Shown: positions 41,668-51,060 of the stretch, in pieces | How positions within the stretch are numbered: position 1 is the first letter of the stretch | Layout of the letters: each line of letters begins with the position of its first letter | Source: ZC4RG29 sp035304385 | Lineage (GTDB): Bacteria > Bacteroidota > Bacteroidia > Cytophagales > Cyclobacteriaceae | Reading direction: 5' to 3' | Assembly: GCA_035304385.1 (NCBI GenBank) | Contig: DATGQD010000041.1 | Location: forward strand, 203,053 to 267,052 | Length of the DNA: 64,000 nucleotides | Position numbers and translations under genes: made by a program | The notes under the pieces: generated by a model | Told to the model about the DNA's origin: nothing | What the model saw: the letters and a program-made list of their open reading frames with translations, nothing else | Database searches by the model: none

Positions 41668-42858
41668 TTACTCCAGCGTTCGTTCTACAATCTTGCCGGT
41701 GGTCTTGTGTTTCAGAATGACCTTGCGCGCACCGTAGTGTGTCAACTCCTCCTTGACCAGGTAGTGCTTGTCATCGTACGATTCCAGGTGGCTGTCTTTA
41801 TGTACGCCTGTTTTTCCGCGCCATACTTCCAGCTTCACCGGCTCCCATGCCCTGCTCTTAGCGGATGCGTACGCCGCGTCGAGAATGGCGTTGACAACGT
41901 ACCCGTCGTAGAATGTTTCGCTGGGTTCGCGGCCCTCCTCGAAGCTGGAGAACATATCGGTAAACATATGGTTGTAGCCCAGGTCGTTGACTTCGTCGCC
42001 GACAGGGAAAAGCCATCCGCTTGAACTTTCCGCCTTCTCGGCAACATAGTTAGTCCCTTTCCCGGTTGTGAACATTTCAAATCCGGTACGGAGGAAATTA
42101 TTGATCCAGATGGTGCCCTCCGTTCCCATTACTTCATCACGCAGATCCATTCCGCCACGGAACGTCCAGCTCACTTCAAATTGCCCGATCGCGCCGTTCT
42201 CGTATTTGACCAGGGCAATGGCATGATCCTCAGCTTCGATCGGCTTTACCTGCGTGTCTGCCCAGCACATAACCTCCACAGGAAGGATATCCTTTCCAAT
42301 GTAACAGCGGGCGATTTCAACGCAGTGGCATCCCAGGTCGAGCATAGCCCCGCCGCCGGCCTGTTCCAGATCCCAGAACCAGTCGCTGTGAGGTCCGGGG
42401 TGGGTTTCGCGAGACTTTGCCCACAGTACCCTTCCGAGCGCGCCGTTGCGCACCGATTCAATGGCTTTGAGCGACTTGGGCGTATAAACGAGGTCTTCGA
42501 GATAACCATGAAAGATGCCCGCTTCCTCTACCGCCTTTAGCATGCGCAGCGCTTCGGCCGCGTTCCGGCCCAGCGGCTTGGTGCAAACCACCGCCTTCTT
42601 GTGTTTGCAACACAACAGAACGGCTTCCTCATGCTTGTGATTCGGTAATGAAATGCAAACCATCTCGACGTCGGGGTGGGCGATGGATTCCTCCATATTG
42701 GTAGTGACGTGTTCTACACCATAGTCTTCGGCAAATTTCTTTGCACTCTCGTCACGCCTCGAGTAAATGCTTACGATCTTGTCACGGCTCCGCTGTCCCT
42801 GTATCGAGTCAGCATAAAATCGTCCGATGAACCCGGACCCCAGCATGGCAATTTTCAT
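41668..42858 (-). CDS. Gfo/Idh/MocA family oxidoreductase
   Basis: 396 residues. NAD(P)-binding start MKIAMLGSGFIGRFYADSI, then VCISLPNHKHEEAVLLCCKHKKAVVCTKPLGRNAAEALRM, where C-T-K-P-L takes the place of the usual E-K-P; catalytic region GGGAMLDLGCHCVEIARCY near 175. The substrate is likely a sugar or cyclitol but cannot be read. It lies 31 bases downstream of an MFS transporter on the same strand, so uptake and oxidation of the same compound is a fair inference. Confidence 0.88.
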   Translation of the reverse strand: MKIAMLGSGFIGRFYADSIQGQRSRDKIVSIYSRRDESAKKFAEDYGVEHVTTNMEESIAHPDVEMVCISLPNHKHEEAVLLCCKHKKAVVCTKPLGRNAAEALRMLKAVEEAGIFHGYLEDLVYTPKSLKAIESVRNGALGRVLWAKSRETHPGPHSDWFWDLEQAGGGAMLDLGCHCVEIARCYIGKDILPVEVMCWADTQVKPIEAEDHAIALVKYENGAIGQFEVSWTFRGGMDLRDEVMGTEGTIWINNFLRTGFEMFTTGKGTNYVAEKAESSSGWLFPVGDEVNDLGYNHMFTDMFSSFEEGREPSETFYDGYVVNAILDAAYASAKSRAWEPVKLEVWRGKTGVHKDSHLESYDDKHYLVKEELTHYGARKVILKHKTTGKIVERTLE

Positions 42859-42889
42859 GGTACAATACTTTTTGTGTTAAACTCTTATG

Positions 42890-44104
42890 TCAGGCTGTTG
42901 CGCTTCCCGATCCGGGCTGCGGCTGAATATCACGCTTTTCCCTGAAGAACAGAATGAAATAGATGAGAACGGCAATGGCGATGAAGGCCGGTACAAACCA
43001 TATGTTCATCCATTGCTTCTCACCATCGACTGTATAGTAGTCCGTCGTCAGGCCGGAGAACCACGTGCCGATAAACATGCCTACCCCATACGTTGCGAAC
43101 GTAAACAGACCTTGTGCAGCGTTCTTTATCTTCTCGCCCGCTTTCTTTTCTGTATACATATAGCCGGTGACGAAGAAGAAGTCATAACAGATGCCGTGAA
43201 GTATGATGCCGGCATATAACATCCAAAGATTGATGTCGACGTTGCCGTAAGCAAAACAGATATAACGTAGTATCCAGGCTGCCATACCGAGCAGCAGCAT
43301 ATTCTTCACACCGATCCGATTGAAGAGGAAGGGAATCGCAAGGATAAAGACGGCCTCCGAGATCTGCCCGAGTACCATCTTACTGGCGGCGTTCTCCATG
43401 CCGACTTCGTTGAGAAAGAGGTTTGCAAATCCGTAGTAGAACGACAGCGGAATACACACCAGGATTGCCGCGATAAAGAAGATCAGATAGGGCCTGTCTT
43501 TGAATAACAGAAACGCCACCGAACCAAATACATCAGAGGCGCTGGCGCTCTTTCCCTTGGGCGGCGTATCCGGCATGATGAAACTGGCCAGGCCGAGCCC
43601 CAGCGATGCGAGGGCGGCCATCTCAAACGTGAAGGGCGTCTTTTCAATCTTGAGCAGGCCGATCATGAGCCCGGCTGCAATCCAGCCGATCGTTCCGAAT
43701 ACCCGTATCCATGGGAATTGCTTTCCGGGATCTGACATTTGCTGGAAAGCGATGTTGTTGGAAAGCGCGATCGTCGGCATGTAAAGCAGGGAATAGAGCA
43801 GGATGATGACGTAAAAGGCAATAAAACTGTCGACGCGTGTAGCGAAGAACAAAAGGACGGCACCGAAGATGTGAAGCCAGCCCATAATGCGCTGAGCCGC
43901 GAAGTAGCGGTCGGCGATCATTCCCACGAAGAACGGCGAAATCATAGTAGCGATGGCCAGTGCGGAATAGGCCGCGCCAATCTGTGTGCCGTCAGCACTG
44001 AGGTATTGCGACATATACGTTGCCATCGTCACGTACCAGGCGCCCCACACGAAATACTCGAGGAGCATCATGACGGAAAGCTTCGCAAAGACGAGTGGTT
44101 TCAT
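42890..44104 (-). CDS. MFS transporter, nucleoside/proton symporter (NupG-like)
   Basis: 404 residues with about 12 membrane segments. The start LSVMMLLEYFVWGAWYVTMATYM, with P-F-F-V-G-M-I-A-D-R-Y-F between segments 2 and 3, and QFPWIRVFGTIGWIAAGLMIG are hallmarks of the NupG/XapB branch. In Bacteroidota such proteins often sit with oxidoreductases and carry sugars or nucleosides. Here it precedes the Gfo/Idh/MocA gene by 31 bases, probably one transcript. The true substrate is unknown. Confidence 0.88.
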   Translation of the reverse strand: MKPLVFAKLSVMMLLEYFVWGAWYVTMATYMSQYLSADGTQIGAAYSALAIATMISPFFVGMIADRYFAAQRIMGWLHIFGAVLLFFATRVDSFIAFYVIILLYSLLYMPTIALSNNIAFQQMSDPGKQFPWIRVFGTIGWIAAGLMIGLLKIEKTPFTFEMAALASLGLGLASFIMPDTPPKGKSASASDVFGSVAFLLFKDRPYLIFFIAAILVCIPLSFYYGFANLFLNEVGMENAASKMVLGQISEAVFILAIPFLFNRIGVKNMLLLGMAAWILRYICFAYGNVDINLWMLYAGIILHGICYDFFFVTGYMYTEKKAGEKIKNAAQGLFTFATYGVGMFIGTWFSGLTTDYYTVDGEKQWMNIWFVPAFIAIAVLIYFILFFREKRDIQPQPGSGSATA

Positions 44105-44356
44105 AGCAACCTGTTTCGAGTGGAGAAAGATAGGAGAAGGGGCGACGTTTCAAAAGTGATTTGATAAAATTAGTGGACCCTTACAGCGTGTGTATTAACA
44201 CGTCGACCCGCTTTACGAAATCCTGGTCCCCATTGGGCGGACATCTTTATCGCTATTGGAATTCATGCGGCGACCGGCTAACTATGTGGTTGGGTGCCGT
44301 CGCCGCCGTATCTTACCCATGACGCAGGCCGGACCCTGCGACCAACGTCACCAAAA
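44105..44356. other. Intergenic stretch with two hairpins, no gene
   Basis: No gene is seen between the transporter and the broken GNAT gene. It has GCGGCGAC at 44267-44274 facing GTCGCCGC at 44299-44306 (inner GGC/GCC extends the stem), and CGCAGG-N6-CCTGCG at 44323-44340. Neither is followed by a T-run. Function unknown. Confidence 0.5.
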
Positions 44357-44549
44357 ATGGACTCGACTCATATCGCAAAGTATACCGATGCACACCGGGA
44401 AGGCGTTCTCCCCAAGGTGGATGTGAACGAAGTGAACACGAGCTGTGGAATTTTATAACCGGTTCGGATTCGATGTCTATGAGCGAACGAGCAAGGACGA
44501 TCAGGGAAGAAACTATCCATTGCTGCGAATGAAATTGGCGTCGAAATAA
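44357..44549 (+). pseudogene. GNAT acetyltransferase remnant, frameshifted
   Basis: The first frame reads KVDVNEVNTS and then runs into a stop; after a shift of one base near 44440 the next frame reads AVEFYNRFGFDVYERTSKD and goes on QGRNYPLLRMKLASK to a stop at 44549. Joined, this is the C-terminal acetyl-CoA part of a GNAT protein (V-N-x-x-N-T-x-A-x-x-F-Y-x-x-F-G-F). The N-terminal half is missing. So a gene decayed here by deletion and frameshift. Confidence 0.75.
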
Positions 44550-44567
44550 AATTTGAATGACGAACCC

Positions 44568-44870
44568 ATGATCTATATCACGCAACTCGTTTACATTATT
44601 CCCGGACAGGAAAAGATCTTTCATGAATTCGAAGAGGTGGCGATCCCGATTATTTCAAAGTACAACGGCCGATTGTTGCTGCGTGTGAGACCGGACGAAA
44701 AAGCGGTCGTCTCGCATAGTGTGGAGAAGCCATACGAAATCCACCTCGTGGAGTTCGACACCGAAGAGGACTTTCACAATTTCATGAAGGACGAGGAACG
44801 GAAGAAATTCCTTCATTTGAAAGTACGGTCTATAAGGTCGTCTGTGTTGTATAAAGGCGTGCGGTTGTGA
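44568..44870 (+). CDS. DUF1330 family protein
   Basis: 100 residues from the ATG at 44568; a TTG five codons upstream is also in frame. The dimeric alpha-beta barrel pattern is seen: IYITQLVYIIPGQEKIFHEFEEVAIPIISKYNG, then LLLRVRP and YEIHLVEFDTEEDFHNFMKDEERKKF. DUF1330 proteins are small dimers with no settled activity. It starts 18 bases after the end of the GNAT remnant and precedes a VOC protein gene by 63 bases. Confidence 0.83.
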   Translation: MIYITQLVYIIPGQEKIFHEFEEVAIPIISKYNGRLLLRVRPDEKAVVSHSVEKPYEIHLVEFDTEEDFHNFMKDEERKKFLHLKVRSIRSSVLYKGVRL

Positions 44871-44933
44871 CAACGTGGCCTTATATTTGATAAGCTCTTT
44901 TGAAATTTGTTCGCATATTAAAATACCATCACC

Positions 44934-45323
44934 ATGAAAGTAGTCTATAAACCTTCCGGTTATAATTCCGTGGCTCCTTACCTGATCGTGCAGGGCGCTC
45001 AAAAGATGATAGACTTTTTGAAAGAACTTTTTGGCGCTACGGAATTGCGTCGGTACGATCTGCCGGATGGAACAGTGCTGCACATGGAGATGCGCCTGGA
45101 CGATTCAGTTATCATGCTTGCCGAATCCAACGACAATTACCCACCCAATCGACATCTCCTGCATGTATACGTACCGGACGTCGACGCGACTTTTGAGAAA
45201 GCCTTGCGGCTGGGGTGCACAGAAGTCCAGAAACCAAAAGAACAGGAAGGCGATCCCGACCGTCGCGGAATGTTTCAGGATTTTGCCGGCAATACGTGGG
45301 CCGTTAGCACGCAGATGCGTTAG
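44934..45323 (+). CDS. VOC family protein (glyoxalase-like)
   Basis: 129 residues. The start YKPSGYNSVAPYLIVQGAQKMIDFLKELFGATELRRYD and the end HVYVPDVDATFEKALRLGCTEVQKPKEQEGD, then RRGMFQDFAGNTWAVSTQ are the PhnB-like branch of the vicinal-oxygen-chelate fold. The usual metal ligands are partly present (His in LHMEM, His in HLLHVYV, Asp in FQDFAGN). It may bind a small ligand; the substrate is unknown. A TATATTTG promoter box lies at 44882-44889. Confidence 0.85.
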   Translation: MKVVYKPSGYNSVAPYLIVQGAQKMIDFLKELFGATELRRYDLPDGTVLHMEMRLDDSVIMLAESNDNYPPNRHLLHVYVPDVDATFEKALRLGCTEVQKPKEQEGDPDRRGMFQDFAGNTWAVSTQMR

Positions 45324-45334
45324 GACAAGGCCGC

Positions 45335-46309
45335 CTATGTCTGCCGATCCATGAGCAGCTGCGTAAATGTCCGCAGGTTGTCGCGGGCAGGAGTGGATGG
45401 CAATTGTTCAAGGAGCTCGAATGCCCTGGAAAAGTATCGGTCCGCCTTCCGTTGCGTAAGCACCGGAATCTTTAGCTTGTCGTAGATGGCGATTACCGCC
45501 TCGATCTTTTTCTTCTTGCTGTATTTTTTGGCGGTAAGCCAGTAGGTCAGTTCCCTGGTTTCAGCAGGGCTGGCGCGTTCAAGCGCTTTGATAAGAAGAA
45601 AGGTTTTTTTGTTGGCGAGTATGTCACCTCCCGTCTGTTTGCCAAATCTGTCCGGATCGCCATAAGCGTCGAGGAGGTCATCTCTCAATTGAAAGCCAGT
45701 GCCAATATGCAGGCCGAACTCACGCAATCGCTCGCGGGATTTTTCATCGGCGCCCGCCAGGATAGCGCCCAGCTCCAGGCTGAAGCCGAGGAGAACCGCT
45801 GTTTTGTTTTGGATCATCCGGAGATAAGCTGCTTCCGAAACGTTGTCGGCACGCTCAAAGTGCATGTCCCATTGTTGTCCCTCGCATACCTTGGTGGCAC
45901 ATGCGTTAAAGGCCTCTATGGTCGTGTGAAAAGTGGCCGGATCCAGCCGGCTGAATAATTCATACACCTTTACCAGCATCACATCGCCGGACAATATCGC
46001 TGTGCTGAGATCCCACTTTTCATGAACGGTAGGCTTTCCTCTTCGCAAGGGTGCACGATCCATAATGTCGTCGTGCATAAGCGTGAAATTGTGAAACACC
46101 TCTACGGCTATGGCATATGGCAGGATTGATCGCACGTTGTTGCGGAACATCGCGTAGCTCAGCAACGTAAGCATGGGCCGTATGCGTTTGCCCCCCAGGC
46201 GCATCACATACCGTATCGGTTCGTACAACGACGGCGGTTGTTTGCCAAAGGACATGGCGTTGATGTGGGATTCCAGAAGGGCGCTGTACGTGCCCAGAAA
46301 ATCTTTCAT
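45335..46309 (-). CDS. Polyprenyl (all-trans) diphosphate synthase
   Basis: 324 residues. Both Asp-rich motifs are present: the first as LMHDDIMDRAPLRRGKPTVH near 85, the second as GFQLRDDLLDAYGDPDRFGK near 210; also GGKRIRPMLTLLS near 40. The enzyme adds isopentenyl units to allylic diphosphates to make quinone side chains or other isoprenoids; chain length is not readable. Its ATG overlaps the rnr stop by one base (TAATG), so the two genes are probably co-translated. Confidence 0.92.
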   Translation of the reverse strand: MKDFLGTYSALLESHINAMSFGKQPPSLYEPIRYVMRLGGKRIRPMLTLLSYAMFRNNVRSILPYAIAVEVFHNFTLMHDDIMDRAPLRRGKPTVHEKWDLSTAILSGDVMLVKVYELFSRLDPATFHTTIEAFNACATKVCEGQQWDMHFERADNVSEAAYLRMIQNKTAVLLGFSLELGAILAGADEKSRERLREFGLHIGTGFQLRDDLLDAYGDPDRFGKQTGGDILANKKTFLLIKALERASPAETRELTYWLTAKKYSKKKKIEAVIAIYDKLKIPVLTQRKADRYFSRAFELLEQLPSTPARDNLRTFTQLLMDRQT

Positions 46310-48480
46310 TACCGGGATTTTGATTGTTTATCAGATTCGGGCTTTCGCCCGACAAACAGAAGATCGATCAGGCGGCGGTCGATGTCGGTCTTCTTAATGC
46401 GCACAACGACCTTATCGCCGAGCCGATATACCCTCCCGGTCTTGCGTCCGACGATGCGGTATTTTTTTTCATCATATTCGTAGTAGTCGTCATCAAGATC
46501 CGACATTCTGACCATTCCTTCGCACTTGGTGTCGACGATTTCAACATACACGCCCCATTCGGTGACACCGGAAATAAGGCCGTCATATTCCCGATCTTCG
46601 GCGTATGTCATGAACTCTACCTGCTTGTACTTGATGGAAGCACGCTCGGCATCGGCGGCACGTTTCTCGCGCTCCGACGAGTGCTCACATTTCATCTCAT
46701 ACGTTGCACGATTGACCGTACTTCCGCCATCGAGGTAATGTTGAAGCAGCCGGTGTACCATCATGTCAGGATACCGACGTATCGGCGAGGTGAAATGCGT
46801 GTAGTGTTTAAACGCAAGTCCGAAATGACCTTTTTCTTCCGTGGAGTATTTGGCTTTGGCCATTGAACGTACGGCGAGCTGTTGCAGCACGTTTTGCTCG
46901 GGCTTTCCCTCGATCTCTTCCATTAACTTGTTGAGCGAGCGGGAAATGGTATGGGGCTCTACCTGTAGTTTGTGTCCAAACTGACGGGCGAAAACCGCGA
47001 AGTCGCTAACCTTTTCGGGATCCGGGAAGTCATGAATCCGGTACACGAATGTATTCCGCACGGCTCCGCTTTTCTGATTGTACACAAACGTCGCCACCTG
47101 CCGGTTCGCCAACAGCATAAACTCTTCGATGAGCTTGTGCGCGTCTTTCCTGACTTTGGGCACTATGGCCAACGGCTTGCCCTTCGCGTCCAATTTGAAT
47201 TTCACCTCGGCGGTCTCAAAATTAACCGCGCCCTTTGCGAAGCGATCCTTTTTGAGCTTTTGCGCGAGTTCGTTTAAAGCAACAATCTCTTCTGCAAAAT
47301 CTCCCTTTCCTGATTCCAATATTTCCTGGGCTTCCTCATAGGAAAAACGTCGGTTGGAATGAATAACCGTTCTGCCAAACCACTCATTGACAACCCGTGC
47401 TTTCAGATCAAGCTCAAAGACCGCCGAAAAGGTAAGTTTGTCTTCTCCGGGCCTGAGGGAGCAGAGCTCATTTGAAAGGCGCTCGGGAAGCATGGGTATC
47501 GTACGGTCAACGAGGTAGACTGATGTCGAGCGATCGAATGCCTCCTCTTCCAGAGGGCTGCCGGGATTGACATAATGCGTGACGTCAGCGATGTGGACGC
47601 CTACCTCGACGTTGCCGTTATCGAGTCTACGGAAGGATAGGGCGTCGTCGAAATCCTTGGCGTCTTCGGGGTCGATGGTGAAGGTGGTAATATTCCGGAA
47701 ATCGCGACGCTTACTGATCTCCTCGCGCGTGATGCCCGCCTGGATTGCCGACGCCTCCGCGAGAATGCTCTCGGGGAAACGGAACGGCAGTCCGAATTCG
47801 GCCATGATGGAGTGGATCTCCGCCTCGTTTTCTCCGGCCTTCCCCAGGATTTCGACAACTTTGGCTTCCGGGCTCTTGTCGCCCTCCGCCCAGGCCGTGA
47901 CCTCGACGATCACCTTATCGCCCGACTTGGCCCCGTTGATATTTTCGGGATAGATAAAAAAATCGACGTGAATTTTTCTGAAGTCCGGCTTGACGAACGC
48001 GAAGTGTGGGGAGAGCTCCAGCCTTCCAACGAACCGGTTACGGTTCCGCTTGACGATCTCAACCACACGTCCTTCCGGGTGCTCGCCGCGACGCGTGGGA
48101 TATATTGCCACCCGAACGGTATCGCCGTCGAGCGCAGAGCCCAGGTCGCGCGTCTTGACCAGGATGTCCGGCTGATCCGGTCCCATTTCTATGTAGGCGA
48201 AGCGGGAACTGACATGATCGACTTCGCCCACGGCCTCCCGCACTTCTTGCAGGGCGGCGTAGCTACCGTTAGCGAGCTGCCGAAGTTTGTGCCGGCTGGC
48301 AAGCTCCTGTACCACCAGTGTCGCCTGCTTGATATCGGCCTTTTTCTTAAGACCCAGTTTTCTGGTGATCTGCTTGATGTTGTAAGCCTGGCCGGAGCTC
48401 CGGGCAAACAGATCCATTATGGCGGAGGCAAGGCCGGCCCGGTTCAGCTTTTCTTTGCCCTGTTTCCTCTTTTTGCCCAT
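46309..48480 (-). CDS. rnr: Ribonuclease R
   Basis: 723 residues from the ATG at 48480; the open frame beyond it lies over the upstream gene. RNase R is a 3'-5' exoribonuclease of the RNB family. Order: N-terminal winged-helix (SAIMDLFARSSGQAYNIKQITRKLG), cold-shock domains, the RNB catalytic block with FTIDPEDAKDFDDALSFR near 285 (catalytic Asp cluster) and HYTHFTSPIRRYPDMMVHRLL near 585, and a C-terminal S1 domain (YDGLISGVTEWGVYVEIVD). A basic tail ends it. It joins the polyprenyl synthase gene by overlap. Confidence 0.95.
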   Translation of the reverse strand: MGKKRKQGKEKLNRAGLASAIMDLFARSSGQAYNIKQITRKLGLKKKADIKQATLVVQELASRHKLRQLANGSYAALQEVREAVGEVDHVSSRFAYIEMGPDQPDILVKTRDLGSALDGDTVRVAIYPTRRGEHPEGRVVEIVKRNRNRFVGRLELSPHFAFVKPDFRKIHVDFFIYPENINGAKSGDKVIVEVTAWAEGDKSPEAKVVEILGKAGENEAEIHSIMAEFGLPFRFPESILAEASAIQAGITREEISKRRDFRNITTFTIDPEDAKDFDDALSFRRLDNGNVEVGVHIADVTHYVNPGSPLEEEAFDRSTSVYLVDRTIPMLPERLSNELCSLRPGEDKLTFSAVFELDLKARVVNEWFGRTVIHSNRRFSYEEAQEILESGKGDFAEEIVALNELAQKLKKDRFAKGAVNFETAEVKFKLDAKGKPLAIVPKVRKDAHKLIEEFMLLANRQVATFVYNQKSGAVRNTFVYRIHDFPDPEKVSDFAVFARQFGHKLQVEPHTISRSLNKLMEEIEGKPEQNVLQQLAVRSMAKAKYSTEEKGHFGLAFKHYTHFTSPIRRYPDMMVHRLLQHYLDGGSTVNRATYEMKCEHSSEREKRAADAERASIKYKQVEFMTYAEDREYDGLISGVTEWGVYVEIVDTKCEGMVRMSDLDDDYYEYDEKKYRIVGRKTGRVYRLGDKVVVRIKKTDIDRRLIDLLFVGRKPESDKQSKSR

Positions 48481-48485
48481 CGGCC

Positions 48486-49202
48486 TTATGCTTGGATAAT
48501 GTTCGTTTCTTCTATCAGGGGTTGCCCATGCAAACGCAGGTAGAGCTGCGCCAGGACAACCACGTCGCGCAGGCAATAAGATGCTATCCGGTCAAGACCA
48601 TTTTCTACATAGTAAACGCGGTTAACCTGACTTCCGTCCATGCCGTCCTTACTGGAGGGAATGTTGAACACGGCAGCCAACAAATCGAGTGAGGTGTAGT
48701 GTTTGAAGTCGCCAAATTTCCACAACTCCATCGTATCCTGATGGAGTACTTCCCACGGCTTTTTCCCCGACAGGCTAAGCAGAGAAGGGAGCGCCAGGCC
48801 GTTGATGAGCATGCGCCTGCAGATATACGGAAAATCAAATTCCTTGCCATTGTGGGCGCATAGTCTCGTCGTCATTGGGTCGGTCCGTTCAAGCATACTC
48901 CGGAATTCAGAGAGAAGTTGCTCCTCATCATGACCGGAATATGCCTTGGTGCGAAGCATAAGCGTACCCTCTTCGTTCTCGATGAATTTCCCTACGCATA
49001 TACATACAATCTTGCCAAACTCGGCGTAGATGCCGGCGCGTTCGTTGAAGAGGTCCGCATCTGTGGTGGATTCATCCCTGCGCATGTATGCCGACTTGCG
49101 GCCCCAAAGCACTTTAAAGCGTTCGTCCAGGGCCTCGTAGGTCGGCGCACAGGCTACTGTTTCGATGTCGATGAAAATGGTGTCGCGAAGTTCTGGCAGC
49201 AT
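48486..49202 (-). CDS. 3'-5' exonuclease, DNA polymerase B-like
   Basis: 238 residues from the ATG at 49202 (MLPELRDTIFIDIETVACAP). Exo I is FIDIET near residue 10, Exo II is LCAHNGKEFDFPYICRRML near 120-138, and Exo III is the Y-x3-D in ASYCLRDVVVLAQLYLR near 210. This is the DNA_pol_B_exo2 group, a proofreading-type domain standing alone. It is six bases upstream of rnr on the same strand, so likely one transcript with rnr and the polyprenyl synthase. The substrate (DNA or RNA) is not known. Confidence 0.86.
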   Translation of the reverse strand: MLPELRDTIFIDIETVACAPTYEALDERFKVLWGRKSAYMRRDESTTDADLFNERAGIYAEFGKIVCICVGKFIENEEGTLMLRTKAYSGHDEEQLLSEFRSMLERTDPMTTRLCAHNGKEFDFPYICRRMLINGLALPSLLSLSGKKPWEVLHQDTMELWKFGDFKHYTSLDLLAAVFNIPSSKDGMDGSQVNRVYYVENGLDRIASYCLRDVVVLAQLYLRLHGQPLIEETNIIQA

Positions 49203-49305
49203 GGGCACTAAGGTATGTCGGAAATGGGGGATGAGGAAATAGGCAGTTACGAATCTTGCTATCCGGTCAGGGTAAAGCGCTGCAAATACCCAGGCGGAAA
49301 GTATA

Positions 49306-50019
49306 TCAGCCAGCCCATTCAATCCCAAATACCCGCGCGATATTATTTCTGAGGATTGAGGCCACCACCTTGATGTCTTGGGGACTGCCGAGCAGCTCTG
49401 CCATGGACGTGACTTGCTTATCGGTTATACCGCAGGGAACAATATGGTTAAAGTAATTCAGGTCAGTGTTGACGTTAAAGGCAAAGCCGTGCATGGTGAC
49501 CCAACGGCTGGTCTTGACACCGAGAGCGCAAATTTTTCGGGCAACGCTGCCATCGGAGATCCACACGCCGGTCAGGCCGTCGATCCGCTCCGCGGAAATG
49601 GAAAATTCGGCGAGCGTAAGGATGACGGCTTCCTCCAGGCAGCGCATATAGCGATGTATATCGGTAAAGAAGTTTTCGAGATCCAGCACGGGATATCCTA
49701 CGATCTGGCCGGGGCCGTGGTATGTGATATCCCCGCCACGGTTGATGGGATAATACGTTGCGCCGATTTTAGTAAGGTCGTTCTCTGCGATAAGAAGGTT
49801 GCCCTGGTTGCCGTTCCTGCCGAGGGTATAAACGTGCGGATGTTCCACGAACAGAACGTGATTATCGGTCGGCTTCTGCTGCTCAGGGGGCAGTGACCTG
49901 TTGGCCAGCTTTACCTCCAGGGTCTGTTGGAAGAGCCGGGTCTGGTAGTCCCAGGCTTGTTGGTAGTCCATCAGGCCCAGGTCTTCAAAATGGGCCTTCC
50001 GGTTGATAACGGCATTCAC
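49306..50019 (-). CDS. lipB: Octanoyl-(acyl carrier protein) transferase LipB
   Basis: 237 residues, GTG start overlapping the stop of the upstream gene by three bases. LipB moves octanoate from acyl carrier protein to lipoyl domains. Visible: DYQQAWDYQTRLFQ, FVEHPHVYTLGRNGNQGNLL, the acceptor loop INRGGDITYHGPGQIVGYPVLDL, the Lys in ICALGVKTSRWVTMHGFAFNVN near 160 and the catalytic Cys in IVPCGITDKQVTSMAELLG near 195. All key residues are present. The coupling to a sugar isomerase gene is common in Bacteroidota but has no clear reason. Confidence 0.95.
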   Translation of the reverse strand: MNAVINRKAHFEDLGLMDYQQAWDYQTRLFQQTLEVKLANRSLPPEQQKPTDNHVLFVEHPHVYTLGRNGNQGNLLIAENDLTKIGATYYPINRGGDITYHGPGQIVGYPVLDLENFFTDIHRYMRCLEEAVILTLAEFSISAERIDGLTGVWISDGSVARKICALGVKTSRWVTMHGFAFNVNTDLNYFNHIVPCGITDKQVTSMAELLGSPQDIKVVASILRNNIARVFGIEWAG

Positions 50020-51023
50020 GGTGTCTTGTTGAGCTCCTGTTTCAGGTATAACCTTGATTCGGAGGGTCCGGGTTCCACATCGTTTTCCCGGGCCAGCGCG
50101 TACGATATCCAATCCGTCAGATGGAGCAGGTAATAATACTGCTCGAGCAGGGAAGCCCCTTCCGCAACAATATCGATGATGGGATTGGATTTCCCTTCGA
50201 ATATGCTCCGGCAGATTTCCATGCGTTTCTCGATGCGCTCATGATCGTGGTCCGAGTAGAGATAGATCACTTGCAGGAACGGCAGGAGGGCCTCCGGATG
50301 CTGCCAGCCGGTCAGCTCGTTGTGGTTCATCTCCGGGAAGACGTTTACGTGCGCCAGGTGCTTGGCGTTTTCGTTCAGTTGATGCTGAAAGCGCATAGCC
50401 ATCGCGTTAAGGCGGGCGTCACAATAGATTACCGGCAGCTTCCCTTTGAGTTTCCGCGCAATGAGTTCGGCCTCGACCTGTATTGCCTTTGCACTGCGGT
50501 CAAGGTGTTCAATGGCATTTTCCGTTTCTTTGATGAAAGCCGCGCCGATGAGGTTGGTGTGATACAGCGCGTACAGGAGCGCGGTGATCATATGGCCGAT
50601 CATGAACCTTCCGCTTTCTGCGCCGGCAGGTAACTGGATGTAAAAGAGGTTGTATTCGCGGGCGATGTCGAGGAGCTTTCCCCCCGATGCTACGGCGAGA
50701 ATGCTGGCGCGTTTCAGAAGCGCCTTGTGCAAAGCGGCCACGGTCTCCTCGGTGTCGCCCGTATACGAGCAAGCGATGAACAGTGTATGCGGGCTGACGA
50801 ACTGAGGCAGGCTGTAGCTTTTGCATACCGTGATCGGAATAGGAACGCGGCCGAAGGTGAGGGATTCCACGAGGTTGGCAGCGACGCCCGACGCTCCCAT
50901 GCCTGAGATGACGATGTTGCGGGTATCACTCCCGGGGCGATGCAGGTCCATCGTCTGTCCCATTTTTAACGCATCGGCTAGTTGTCGGGTAAATCCCTCA
51001 ATGTGTTTTAATGTCGCTGACAT
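50016..51023 (-). CDS. Bifunctional phosphoglucose/phosphomannose isomerase
   Basis: 335 residues. An SIS domain is in the first half (NIVISGMGASGVAANLVESL; LFIACSYTGDTEETVAALHKAL, the phosphosugar-binding Ser/Thr loop), and the C-terminal half has the PGI/PMI signature NENAKHLAHVNVFPEMNHNELTGW with Glu and His candidates for catalysis. Such enzymes interconvert glucose-6-P, mannose-6-P and fructose-6-P. It would feed both glycolysis and the nucleotide-sugar genes at 18833-22194. A TACCTTTG promoter box is 20 bases upstream. Confidence 0.9.
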   Translation of the reverse strand: MSATLKHIEGFTRQLADALKMGQTMDLHRPGSDTRNIVISGMGASGVAANLVESLTFGRVPIPITVCKSYSLPQFVSPHTLFIACSYTGDTEETVAALHKALLKRASILAVASGGKLLDIAREYNLFYIQLPAGAESGRFMIGHMITALLYALYHTNLIGAAFIKETENAIEHLDRSAKAIQVEAELIARKLKGKLPVIYCDARLNAMAMRFQHQLNENAKHLAHVNVFPEMNHNELTGWQHPEALLPFLQVIYLYSDHDHERIEKRMEICRSIFEGKSNPIIDIVAEGASLLEQYYYLLHLTDWISYALARENDVEPGPSESRLYLKQELNKTP

Positions 51024-51042
51024 AATCGCTAATTTCCCGTAT

Positions 51043-51050
51043 CAAAGGTA
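51043..51050 (-). promoter_or_regulatory. -7 promoter box for the isomerase-lipB transcript
   Basis: TACCTTTG on the minus strand fits TAnnTTTG and is 20 bases before the start at 51023. The -33 part is a T-run rather than TTG. Confidence 0.45.
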
Positions 51051-51060
51051 TGACAATATC

